Below are positions 1-7,478 of a DNA stretch of 33,328 nt, one piece after another. Position 1 is the first letter of the stretch. Every line of letters begins with the position of its first letter. The stretch spans positions 1-33,328 of the forward strand of contig JANXXL010000227.1 of the NCBI GenBank assembly GCA_025350625.1. The letters run 5' to 3'. The translations under genes were made by a program, and so were the position numbers. The notes beneath the pieces are model-generated. The model was not told the DNA's origin. It did no database searches and was given only the letters and a program-made list of their open reading frames with translations. Origin of the DNA: Bryobacterales bacterium. Lineage in GTDB: Bacteria > Acidobacteriota > Terriglobia > Bryobacterales > Bryobacteraceae.

Positions 1-1
1 T

Positions 2-955
2 CTGGACGTCTCCGATATGGAGACATGCTACAAGGTGTTCCGCACGGATCTGTTGAAAAGCATTCCCATACGCTCCAATCGGTTTGGATTCGAGCCGGAA
101 ATCACCATGAAGTGCTCGAAGCGCAAGTTGCGCGTTTATGAGGTGCCGATCAGCTATCACGGACGCACTTACGAGGAAGGCAAAAAGATCGGCTGGAAAG
201 ACGGAGTGAAAGCGCTGGGCGTCATCCTCTACTTCTGGGTCGTCGACGACATGTATGAAGTCAACTACGGGCGCGGTCTATTGAACAGCTTGACCGGGAC
301 GCCGCAGTACTTGACCTGGGTGACGCGGGTGTTGCGGCCCCACCTGGGTGATCGGGTGCTCGAAATCGGCGCGGGACTGGGGAATCTGACCGGACGCCTG
401 ATGGCTCGCAAATTGCTTTACGTTGCGGGAGAGGCGGACCCGTTGTATCTTCACGCGCTGCGCAATCGCTTCCTGCGGACACCCAACGTGACGGTGTGCG
501 AGCTGCGTCCCGAAGAGCCGGTCGATTATCAACCGGGGGCGGGACGCTTTGACACAGCGTTGTGCGTGAACGTGCTCGAATCGGTTAAAGATCCCGTGGG
601 GGTTTTGGAATCGATCAGAACGTGTCTGGATCAGGGAGGCTCCGTGCTGGTGCTGGTTCCGCAAGGGAAGGGTTTATACGGATCATTGGACGAAGGCATG
701 GGGCATTTGCGGAGATTTTCGCGTGAGGAACTGGGGCAAATGCTGGGGCAGGCGGGTTTCACAATCGAGCATATGTATCAACTAAACAAGATCGGCGCCG
801 TGTCCTGGTGGCTTTTCGGAAAGGTGCTGGGACGAAGAGCGATCAGCCGTCCCGCGCTCAAATTATTCGATAAAACGGTGTGGTTCTGGCGCCGTGTGGA
901 TGGGCTGCTGCCATGGCCCGGGCTATCGCTGGTGGCAGTGGCGAAGCGGGTTTGA
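2..955 (+). CDS. Glycosyltransferase family 2 / SAM-methyltransferase fusion (5' partial)
   Basis: The reading frame is open from base 2, so the gene begins upstream of the window. The first ~75 visible residues match the C-terminal part of a DPM1-like GT2 glycosyltransferase: a DMETCYKVFR stretch, then RFGFEPEIT, then EVPISYHGRTYEEGKKIGWKDG. These enzymes transfer a sugar from a nucleotide- or polyprenyl-linked donor at the inner membrane. After a short linker, a class I SAM-dependent methyltransferase domain follows, with motif I VLEIGAGLGNL around nt 356-388 and a later acidic CVNVLE segment. One polypeptide therefore carries both activities. The sugar epimerase begins 16 bases after its stop, which suggests a surface-glycan or glycolipid operon. 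Acceptor and substrates cannot be read from the sequence. The domain calls are solid; the exact reaction is unknown. Confidence 0.85.
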   Translation: MDVSDMETCYKVFRTDLLKSIPIRSNRFGFEPEITMKCSKRKLRVYEVPISYHGRTYEEGKKIGWKDGVKALGVILYFWVVDDMYEVNYGRGLLNSLTGTPQYLTWVTRVLRPHLGDRVLEIGAGLGNLTGRLMARKLLYVAGEADPLYLHALRNRFLRTPNVTVCELRPEEPVDYQPGAGRFDTALCVNVLESVKDPVGVLESIRTCLDQGGSVLVLVPQGKGLYGSLDEGMGHLRRFSREELGQMLGQAGFTIEHMYQLNKIGAVSWWLFGKVLGRRAISRPALKLFDKTVWFWRRVDGLLPWPGLSLVAVAKRV

Positions 956-971
956 ACGGGTAACGGAGAAC

Positions 972-1928
972 ATGAAAAAATACATCGTCACGGGGGGCGC
1001 GGGATTTATCGGGTCGGCGTTGGTGCGGACGCTTCTGCAACAAGCGGATAGCGAAGTGGAAGTAATCGATAATCTCCTCACTGGTTATGAACACAATCTG
1101 GAAGAGGTTCGGGATCGCGTCCAATTGCATCGTCTGGATATCCGCGATGGGGCGGCTTTAGCGCCAGTGATTCGCGGTGCGGACACGGTTTTTCACCTGG
1201 CGGCGATCCCGTCAGTGCCGCGTTCGATTGATAATCCTGTGCCCTCGCATGAGATCAATATCGACGGCACCTTCAACGTATTTCGTGCGGCGGAGCAAGG
1301 GGGCGTGCGCCGGGTGGTCTATGCGGCGTCGTCATCCGCCTACGGCGACAGCGAGACGCTGCCCAAAGTGGAGAGCATGGCGCCGCGGCCGAAATCCCCC
1401 TACGCGGTGCAGAAGCTGGTGGGCGAGCAGTATGCTTCGGTATTCCACTCGTGCTTTGGGTTGGAAACGGTAGCGCTGCGGTTCTTCAACGTGTATGGAC
1501 CCAGGCAAGATCCCACCAGCGCCTACTCCGGCGTGCTCAGCCTGTTCATGAAGCATTTGCTCGCCCGCACTGCGCCGACGATTTTCGGTGACGGCGAGCA
1601 ATCCCGCGACTTTACTTATGTCGAAGACGTGGCCGATTTGTGCGTGAAAGCTTCGCGAGCGGAAGGCGTAGCCGGAAAAATGTATAACGCCGGCAACGGC
1701 GGACGTTTCACGCTGAAGTTCGTTTGGGACGTTTTGCAGAAGATGGAAGGCGTTGAGATCGCTCCACACTTCGGACCACCGCGCAGCGGCGACGTGCGGC
1801 ATTCGATGGCCGATACCCGTCTCGCCGTGGCGGAACTGGGGCATTCGCCGCGTTTCACGATTGAGGAAGGGTTGACGAGAACACTCGCATGGTACCGGAC
1901 GCAGACGATAAAAACCCAGCCGGCGTGA
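972..1928 (+). CDS. NAD-dependent epimerase/dehydratase (SDR, GalE/UDP-glucuronate-epimerase-like)
   Basis: This 318-residue extended short-chain dehydrogenase converts a nucleotide sugar in the cytoplasm. The N-terminal Rossmann motif TGGAGFIG (residues 7-14) binds NAD. The catalytic set is visible: the Ser run in AASSSAYG (about 119-121) and the YxxxK pair Y144/K148. A later RFFNVYGPRQDP segment is typical of GalE, WbpP and UDP-glucuronate epimerases. The ATG at 972 is preferred to upstream in-frame starts because GGAGA lies at 965-969 and the Rossmann motif should sit near the N terminus. An upstream start would add an unlikely 26-residue extension overlapping the previous gene. The adjacent glycosyltransferase fusion supports a role in making sugar donors. 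The exact substrate is undetermined. Confidence 0.93.
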   Translation: MKKYIVTGGAGFIGSALVRTLLQQADSEVEVIDNLLTGYEHNLEEVRDRVQLHRLDIRDGAALAPVIRGADTVFHLAAIPSVPRSIDNPVPSHEINIDGTFNVFRAAEQGGVRRVVYAASSSAYGDSETLPKVESMAPRPKSPYAVQKLVGEQYASVFHSCFGLETVALRFFNVYGPRQDPTSAYSGVLSLFMKHLLARTAPTIFGDGEQSRDFTYVEDVADLCVKASRAEGVAGKMYNAGNGGRFTLKFVWDVLQKMEGVEIAPHFGPPRSGDVRHSMADTRLAVAELGHSPRFTIEEGLTRTLAWYRTQTIKTQPA

Positions 1929-2014
1929 GAGGCGCGCGGCACCGCTTGCGCGGTCCCAGCCGCATCGAACCTGCCCCGCCACCGAAAGCAGCGCCTCGCA
2001 AACCAGTCGCTGCC

Positions 2015-2422
2015 ATGCCTCTCGCCGTGAAGAAGCGGGTCCTGTTTGTGTGCATCGGGAATTCCTGCCGCAGCCAGATGGCGGAAGCATTCGCCCGGGC
2101 CTATGGCGCCGACATCATGGAAGCGCAGAGCGCCGGGGTGAGTCCGGCAACGTATATAGCGCCGCTCACCCGGCAGACGCTGGGCGAACGCAATCTGAAC
2201 ATCGACGCCCACTTCCCCAAGGGCATGGACCTCATGCGGCAACAATCTTTTGACGTGCTGGTAAACATGAGCGGGGTGCCGGTGGGGCTGCCGGGGGCTC
2301 GGGTAATCGATTGGACCGTTCCCGATCCCATCGGGCAGCCGGAAGCGTCTTATCGCAACGTGGCAACGCAGATCGAGGGACTGGTCATGCGCCTGATATT
2401 GGAGCTGCGCACACTGAATTGA
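2015..2422 (+). CDS. Low-molecular-weight protein-tyrosine phosphatase / arsenate reductase-like protein
   Basis: The N terminus carries the LMW-PTP P-loop CIGNSCRS (CX5R, nucleophile C13, R19). A later DPIGQPEASYRN segment supplies the Asp expected of a general acid. The family contains both tyrosine phosphatases and thioredoxin-type arsenate reductases. SCRSQMAE followed by a 'SAG' segment fits the arsenate reductase-like branch, but the choice cannot be settled by eye. From the ATG at 2015 the protein is 135 residues, the usual family length. Two earlier in-frame starts exist: ATG 1889, and GTG 1925, which overlaps the epimerase stop by four bases (GTGA). They would add a Pro/Arg-rich, apparently disordered N terminus. 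In glycan operons such phosphatases can regulate tyrosine kinases, so that role is possible here. Confidence 0.85.
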   Translation: MPLAVKKRVLFVCIGNSCRSQMAEAFARAYGADIMEAQSAGVSPATYIAPLTRQTLGERNLNIDAHFPKGMDLMRQQSFDVLVNMSGVPVGLPGARVIDWTVPDPIGQPEASYRNVATQIEGLVMRLILELRTLN

Positions 2423-2495
2423 TGCTGGGTCTTGATGCGGGCAAATTTGACACTGGCCACAGCGCATTAGAAAATGGAATGGCCCACCAACACAT

Positions 2496-2582
2496 GCGGA
2501 TGTGGCGGAATTGGCAGACGCGCATGGTTCAGGTCCATGTTCTCGCAAGGGAGTGGAGGTTCAAGTCCTCTCATCCGCACCA
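2496..2582 (+). tRNA. tRNA-Leu (anticodon CAG)
   Basis: A full cloverleaf with a long class II variable arm can be folded. The acceptor 5' half GCGGATG pairs with CATCCGC at 2572-2578, followed by discriminator A and an encoded CCA (2580-2582). The anticodon stem CATGG/CCATG encloses TTCAGGT, giving anticodon CAG (2530-2532). The T stem GGAGG/CCTCT encloses TTCAAGT. The long variable arm and the CAG anticodon identify leucine. Confidence 0.97.
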
Positions 2583-2752
2583 GGCCACATGCGAAGGGCT
2601 CTACGCCAACAACGGGGGAGCAGATCAGTACCCAAGTCGATCATCCACATAATACCTTGACGCGCAGTCTATAGTTTTCGAAGTTAGGGACGCCATGTTA
2701 TGGAAGCCGCCCCTTCCGCGACCGCAACGATAAAAACGGTGGTGATTGGATG

Positions 2753-2758
2753 TATACT
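2753..2758 (+). promoter_or_regulatory. Possible -10 element of the VOC-protein gene
   Basis: TATACT matches the sigma-70 -10 consensus in five of six positions and follows a 170-base stretch after tRNA-Leu. No convincing -35 hexamer is visible about 17 bases upstream. If real, transcription would begin near 2765, which would rule out an ATG start at 2746 for the next gene. Confidence 0.3.
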
Positions 2759-2826
2759 GGCTCCTGGCCGGGAAGGTAAAAATGGAAATCCTGGCGGCTA
2801 CTCGAAGCCCACAATTAGGAAAATTC

Positions 2827-3702
2827 ATGCTCACACTGTTAACCTTTCCCTGTTTCGCAATCCGTAATATGCGGTTCGCTCTGGGGGGAGCGATATTATT
2901 TACCTTCGCAACATCTTTATTCGCTCAGTTGGCCGCCCCCAACGAGAGTGGAGTCTCGATCGCTCAGGCTCATTTGATGGTGAAGGATCCCGCACAGCAA
3001 AAGAAACTCTGGGTGGAAATCATGGGCGCTAAGGTTACGCATACCGGGTCCTTAGAGCTGCTCAAACTGCCGGGTATTTTTATCGTCCTAGAAAAAGGAG
3101 AGCCGACGGGTGGCTCGGGCGGTACCAGCGTAAATCACCTCGGCTTCCTGATCAAGGATTACGCAGATATGAAGGCGAAGATAACCGCCGCCAACATCGA
3201 AGTGGCTGCCGACGGCTATAAAGCGGACGGGTGCGCCGCCGCGCCCGGGACCCCGGCTTGTCAATTCACAGTGGTGTTTCCCGATGGCGTCAGAGTGGAG
3301 TTTACCGAAGACAAAACCTTGACCGTTCCGGTGGCTAATCATCATATCCACATGAACATCCCGGATCGGGAAGGCCTGCGCGCCTGGTACGCCAAGACCT
3401 TGGGCGCAACTGCCGGCTTGCGACGTGGCACCATCATGGCCGCAAAGTTTCCGGGTGAGTACGGCGGCGAAATAGATTTCAACCCGGCTACCGAGTCACC
3501 GGTGGGGACCAAGGGCCGCTCGATCGATCATATTGGCTTCGAGGTAAAAGGTCTGGCGGCCTACTGCAAGAAGCTGGAGGCTCAGGGTGTGATGTTGGAC
3601 GTACCGTATCACTCAGTGCCCGGCACCGGCTTGAAAAGCGCCTTCATCACGGACCCGGTCGGGACGCGAATCGAGTTGACCGAGGGACTTCCGGTTAACT
3701 GA
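2827..3702 (+). CDS. Exported protein with two VOC (glyoxalase/dioxygenase-fold) domains
   Basis: A signal-peptide-like hydrophobic N terminus ending near SLFAQ is followed by two vicinal-oxygen-chelate domains, at about residues 43-160 and 170-286. Each keeps a plausible metal triad: H49, H104 and E158 in the first, H175, H235 and E283 in the second. VOC proteins include glyoxalase I, extradiol dioxygenases and fosfomycin/bleomycin resistance proteins, but export to the periplasm is unusual for those. I chose ATG 2827 because AGGA at 2817-2820 is six bases away. ATG 2782, with GGAAGG at 2771-2776, is a fair alternative that adds 15 residues. The neighbours are also exported, so a periplasmic catalytic role is inferred. 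The substrate is unknown. Confidence 0.85.
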   Translation: MLTLLTFPCFAIRNMRFALGGAILFTFATSLFAQLAAPNESGVSIAQAHLMVKDPAQQKKLWVEIMGAKVTHTGSLELLKLPGIFIVLEKGEPTGGSGGTSVNHLGFLIKDYADMKAKITAANIEVAADGYKADGCAAAPGTPACQFTVVFPDGVRVEFTEDKTLTVPVANHHIHMNIPDREGLRAWYAKTLGATAGLRRGTIMAAKFPGEYGGEIDFNPATESPVGTKGRSIDHIGFEVKGLAAYCKKLEAQGVMLDVPYHSVPGTGLKSAFITDPVGTRIELTEGLPVN

Positions 3703-3748
3703 TCTGCTCCCTCGCCGGAGTCCGTCAAGGAAGCAAGTGAGGTCTTAT

Positions 3749-4906
3749 ATGTGGGGAAAAACCAGATACAGTATCGCTATCGCCGCCGCGATGTTCTGTG
3801 CCCCGGCCCTGAAAGCGGAAAGTCCTGCGCCTAAGTATGAAGTCGATCCTTTTTGGGCCAAGCTTCCGGACAACTGGGTCATAGGACCGTTGGGTGGAAC
3901 GTGTGTCGATGCTCGTGACCATGTCTACGTCTTACACCGCCAGGAAGGGTTGACGGCGGAAATGCTCGCGGGAAGAGACCGTTTCGACGGCGCCAAGACT
4001 CGAATCAAGGCTCCGCCGGTTATCGAGTTTGACCCTCAGGGTAACGTGGTCAAGTCCTGGGGGGACGCAAAGGTTCTTGGAAACTACCTGCACGACTGCT
4101 TCGTGGACAAAGACCTGAATGTATGGATCGCTCCCGCGCGCTCCGGCTTCGTGCAGAAATATTCGAGCGACGGAAAACTGCTGTTGCAGATCGGGAAATC
4201 GGGCGTTTTCGATTCGTCCGATGGCACCGACAGAGGGAAGCCTCTCAATTCAAATGTGGCCCAATTTTTCGGACCCTCGGCGGTCGATGTCGATCAGCAG
4301 AACGGCGATGTTTACGTCGCCGATGGCCACGGCCCCGGTAATTCCCGTATTGCAGTGTTGGATAAAAATGGGAAATTCCTGCGTCAGTGGCCTCTGCACC
4401 ACACGGCGGCGGAGAAGGACATCGGTGGCTTGCCGCATTGTATGAGGCTGTCGAATGACGGGATGGTGTATGTGTGCGATCGCCTGGCAAACCGGCTGCA
4501 GGTGTTCGACAAGATGGGCAATTTCAAGAAAAATATCGACATCCCCTGGAAACAATATGCCGCGGATAGCGAGGACTTGCGGAAGTATTGTCTGACGTTG
4601 TGGCGAACTTTCCCGCCTTGCACCTTGGTCCAAAAGATCGGCAACGGGACGTCAGCGATTTCGGTCGAGTTTTCTCGCGACGCAAATCAGCGCTTCATTT
4701 ACGTCGTCAATCAGAACCAGAGGGAGGTCGATATCCTGGATCGCCCGACAGGGAAGATTGTGTCGACGATCGGCCACGGCACGGGGCTTTTCTTCCCGGG
4801 CCAGCTCTTCGATGCCATCCGCGCTGCCGTGGATTCCAAAGGCAATGTTTATGTTGCCGAAGACGAAGGCCGCCGGTTGCAGAGGTTCAAGGTTGTCAGT
4901 CCATAA
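3749..4906 (+). CDS. Exported six-bladed beta-propeller protein (NHL / peptidyl-amidating-lyase-like)
   Basis: A signal peptide with a KTRY n-region and an AIAAAMFCAPALKA core precedes about 360 residues of repeated blade motifs: 'VVKSWG...HDCFVDKDLNVWI', 'GPSAVDVDQQNGDVYVADG', 'LPHCMRLSNDGMVYVCDR', 'IRAAVDSKGNVYVAED'. This is the NHL-type propeller also seen in peptidyl-alpha-hydroxyglycine alpha-amidating lyase. Four internal cysteines (in HDCF, PHCM, KYCL and PPCT) could form disulfides. The ATG at 3749 has GAGG six bases upstream; GTG 3737 after AAGGAAG is the alternative. It follows the VOC gene by about 45 bases, so co-transcription is likely. Whether it is an enzyme or a binding scaffold cannot be told. 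Confidence 0.82.
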   Translation: MWGKTRYSIAIAAAMFCAPALKAESPAPKYEVDPFWAKLPDNWVIGPLGGTCVDARDHVYVLHRQEGLTAEMLAGRDRFDGAKTRIKAPPVIEFDPQGNVVKSWGDAKVLGNYLHDCFVDKDLNVWIAPARSGFVQKYSSDGKLLLQIGKSGVFDSSDGTDRGKPLNSNVAQFFGPSAVDVDQQNGDVYVADGHGPGNSRIAVLDKNGKFLRQWPLHHTAAEKDIGGLPHCMRLSNDGMVYVCDRLANRLQVFDKMGNFKKNIDIPWKQYAADSEDLRKYCLTLWRTFPPCTLVQKIGNGTSAISVEFSRDANQRFIYVVNQNQREVDILDRPTGKIVSTIGHGTGLFFPGQLFDAIRAAVDSKGNVYVAEDEGRRLQRFKVVSP

Positions 4907-4933
4907 CGACGACCCAACCGGCTGTCGACCGGC

Positions 4934-5491
4934 TTAAGGAGCCCGAGATCCGGCTTCGCTTGCGTTGGGGTCTGCCTTAAATGGAGTGATGTCGTCATTG
5001 TCGCGCCATACCACAAGCTTTTTGAATTTCCAGCCCGCTGCGGTCTTCACAACAATGGCGTCAAATACTCCGGTTTCAATGAGGGTCGCGGGGTCGTTCT
5101 TGGTGTTGATATCCACCAGGTAGCAAGTTGCTTTAACGCCATCGGCGGTCTGCTTGATGACGAGATCGGAGGTTAAGTGGCGGGATCCGAAATTGCCGTG
5201 ACGGCGCTCATTCACGGCCAGCGCGTCATGGCCATGTACCGGCGTGCGAACGGCGGCAGCTTGCCCGGGGCCGTGCGACGCTACGAGTTCCCCGCCATCG
5301 GTAAAGGCAGCCGCAAGATTCTCGGGCTGGTTCAGATCGAGCGCTTGAGCATAGCTGGCATACAGCTCCTGAATTTCGCTGTAATCGGTTGCCGTTAACT
5401 TGGCCGGCTTCCGTGATTGCGCATATAACCAACTTGCTCCCCCCAAGGCGATCAACAGCGCCGCTAACCCAAGAGCTTTTCGTTGAGACAT
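4934..5491 (-). CDS. Exported SnoaL/NTF2-like protein
   Basis: The 185-residue product starts with a signal peptide (LGLAALLIALGGASWLYAQ). It then shows the NTF2/SnoaL pattern: a first helix ATDYSEIQELYASYAQALDL, a DGGEL strand, HGHDALAVN, a TSDLVIKQTADGVKATCYL strand pair, and a final GWKFKKLVVWRD strand. Members are small cone-shaped barrels, either isomerases, lyases or non-catalytic binders. ATG 5491 is preferred over 5587 because the signal peptide starts there and the longer form would enter the divergent quinoprotein gene. The gene is convergent with the propeller gene (27-base gap) and divergent from the first PQQ dehydrogenase (85-base gap), so it may share control with the latter. 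The specific activity is unknown. Confidence 0.82.
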   Translation of the reverse strand: MSQRKALGLAALLIALGGASWLYAQSRKPAKLTATDYSEIQELYASYAQALDLNQPENLAAAFTDGGELVASHGPGQAAAVRTPVHGHDALAVNERRHGNFGSRHLTSDLVIKQTADGVKATCYLVDINTKNDPATLIETGVFDAIVVKTAAGWKFKKLVVWRDNDDITPFKADPNASEAGSRAP

Positions 5492-5540
5492 CGCAGTTCT
5501 ATCCTTTCTTCCTGTCTTTCCAGGACTGAATCCTAGACGA

Positions 5541-5546
5541 TATACT
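5541..5546 (+). promoter_or_regulatory. Possible -10 element upstream of the first PQQ dehydrogenase
   Basis: TATACT lies in the 85-base gap between two divergent genes, 31 bases before the quinoprotein start. The -35 region near 5518-5523 is weak. A consensus SD, AGGAGGG at 5562-5568, sits at good distance from ATG 5577. Confidence 0.35.
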
Positions 5547-5576
5547 AATCTGGTTCCTGATAGGAGGGCCGAGTTT

Positions 5577-7454
5577 ATGCGCTCCACTTCGACGATAGGT
5601 TTGGCCGGCGTCGCGATTGTCTCTGCGTTTTTTGTACACTCGGGCGGCGCGCAGCCGGTGAAGGTGTCTGGCGGCGACTGGCCGCTCTATCGCCACGACA
5701 CGGCTGGCACGGGTTATTCGCCGCTCGCGCAGATTACGGTGCAAAACGCCGCGACGTTGAAGCAAGCCTGGACTTATCACTTGCAAGGCGACGCACCAGC
5801 GCCTGCAACGAAAGGGAACGGCGCGGGTGGAGGCGACTCCGAAGCCACGCCGATTGTCGTGAATGGTGTGATGTATCTTCCCGCCATCGGCCGCGTCGTC
5901 GCGCTGAACCCGGAAACGGGCCAGGAGATTTGGAGTTTTCCTGTGAACGGAGTCTCGCGCCGCGGTATCGCCCATATTCCCGGCGAGGGGAGCAATCCAT
6001 CGCGGATTCTGTTCGCGGCCGGACGCCGGTTGATCGCGCTAAATGCGGCCACAGGGAAGCTCGACCCCGGCTTCGGCAAGGAAGGCGAAGTCGACATGGT
6101 GGTTCCCTACAATTCGGTTCCGCTGATTTTTAAGAACGTAGTCGTGGTCGGCGCGAATACGCCACCCGGACCCCGTGGCGCGCCCGGAAACGCCCGGGCA
6201 TACGACGCCCGCACCGGCGCGAAGCTGTGGGAGTTCAGCTCCGTCGCGCAGCCCGGCGAGCCGGGTCACGACACGTGGGACGGCGACAGTTGGAGAGACC
6301 GCTCCGGCGTCAACGCCTGGCCGTTCTACTTTACTGTGGACGAGCAGCGCGGCTTGCTCTACCTGCCCCTGGCTTCGCCTACCAGCGTGTTCTACGGGGG
6401 AGACCGCAAGGGTGCGAATCTCTACGGGAATTCCGTGGTCGCGGTAGAGATCCAGACGGGAAAGTACAAGTGGCACTTTCAGACGATTCATCATGATTTG
6501 TGGGATCACGATCCGCCCGCGCCGCCCGTGCTGTTCAACATCGTTCGCAATGGCGTCCCCATCCCGACGCTGGCGCTCACCACCAAGTCCGGGTATATGT
6601 ATATTCTTAATCGCGAGACGGGAGTGCCAATTTTCGGCGTCGCAGAGCGTATAGTGGCAAAAAGCGACGTGCCGGGTGAACAGGCGTTCCCGACACAGCC
6701 GTTTCCATTGAAGCCTCCGCCGATCGCGCGGACCAGCTACAAACCGGAGGATTTGGTCACAGCCGACGACACAACGCCGGAGCACGCGCAGGCATGCCGC
6801 GATCTTATCGCGCGGAACGGAAGCGTGAACAACTCCGGCCCGTTTACTCCGTGGCTCTATCGGCCGGAAGGCGCGCCCGTTAAGAGCACTCTGGTATTCC
6901 CCGGCGCTGTAGGCGGGGCGAACTGGGGCGGAATTGCATGGGACCCGGCGACTCGGTTTGCTTTTGTGGTTTCGCAGGATGAAGGCTCGCTCGGATGGGT
7001 TGAGAAAACGCCTGACGGCTCGCCTGCCCCCTACGACCGGGCCACACTCGAAGGCGCCGGTGCGGGACGAGGTCCCTTCTCGGTCAGAGTTGGCGGCGTT
7101 CCGTGGCCGTGCCAGAAACCGCCGTGGGGGCGGCTGACGGCGGTCGATACCGCGACCGGAGAGATCGCATGGCAGATCCCGCTCGGTGTCACTGAAGGAC
7201 TTCCCGAAGCTAAGCAGAATACCGGTCGTCCCGCGCGTGCCGGCGCGATCGTAACCGGCGGAGGGGTCTTGTTCGTCGGCTCCACCGACGATAATCGCTT
7301 CCGGGCCATCAATGCGAGGACCGGCAAGCAGTTGTGGGTTACCAAGCTCGAACGCCGCGCCAACGCGTCGCCGATGACCTTTCAGGGCGCGAATGGAAAA
7401 CAATATGTGGCGGTTGTGGCGTCGGATATCCTCGCCGTGTTCGCGATCCCGTAA
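5577..7454 (+). CDS. Exported PQQ-dependent quinoprotein dehydrogenase (glucose-dehydrogenase-like, no cytochrome domain)
   Basis: This protein of 625 residues has a signal peptide (GLAGVAIVSAFFVHSGGAQ) and the quinoprotein opening GGDWPLYRHDTAGTGYSPL. Propeller repeats follow (VVALNPETGQEIW, LIALNAATGKLD, TAVDTATGEIAW, RAINARTGKQLW). HHDLWDHDPPAPP places a putative catalytic Asp at D310 with another Asp at D312, resembling the membrane glucose-dehydrogenase and glycerol-type enzymes. These oxidise sugars or alcohols in the periplasm and pass electrons to quinone or a cytochrome. There is no C-terminal heme c motif and no N-terminal transmembrane array, so an external acceptor is needed. No PQQ biosynthesis gene is in the window. 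The start is well supported by AGGAGGG at 5562-5568. The substrate is undetermined. Confidence 0.92.
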   Translation: MRSTSTIGLAGVAIVSAFFVHSGGAQPVKVSGGDWPLYRHDTAGTGYSPLAQITVQNAATLKQAWTYHLQGDAPAPATKGNGAGGGDSEATPIVVNGVMYLPAIGRVVALNPETGQEIWSFPVNGVSRRGIAHIPGEGSNPSRILFAAGRRLIALNAATGKLDPGFGKEGEVDMVVPYNSVPLIFKNVVVVGANTPPGPRGAPGNARAYDARTGAKLWEFSSVAQPGEPGHDTWDGDSWRDRSGVNAWPFYFTVDEQRGLLYLPLASPTSVFYGGDRKGANLYGNSVVAVEIQTGKYKWHFQTIHHDLWDHDPPAPPVLFNIVRNGVPIPTLALTTKSGYMYILNRETGVPIFGVAERIVAKSDVPGEQAFPTQPFPLKPPPIARTSYKPEDLVTADDTTPEHAQACRDLIARNGSVNNSGPFTPWLYRPEGAPVKSTLVFPGAVGGANWGGIAWDPATRFAFVVSQDEGSLGWVEKTPDGSPAPYDRATLEGAGAGRGPFSVRVGGVPWPCQKPPWGRLTAVDTATGEIAWQIPLGVTEGLPEAKQNTGRPARAGAIVTGGGVLFVGSTDDNRFRAINARTGKQLWVTKLERRANASPMTFQGANGKQYVAVVASDILAVFAIP

Positions 7455-7478
7455 ATTGGAACAGCCCCTATCTGCGCC

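Noticed and set aside
4907..4933. ACCGGCT...ACCGGCT between convergent genes considered as a terminator stem
   Set aside because: The two copies are a direct repeat and not an inverted one, so they cannot form a hairpin.
6039..7403. A 454-codon minus-strand frame opposite the first quinoprotein gene
   Set aside because: Same reason: antisense shadow of a gene with clear propeller repeats.
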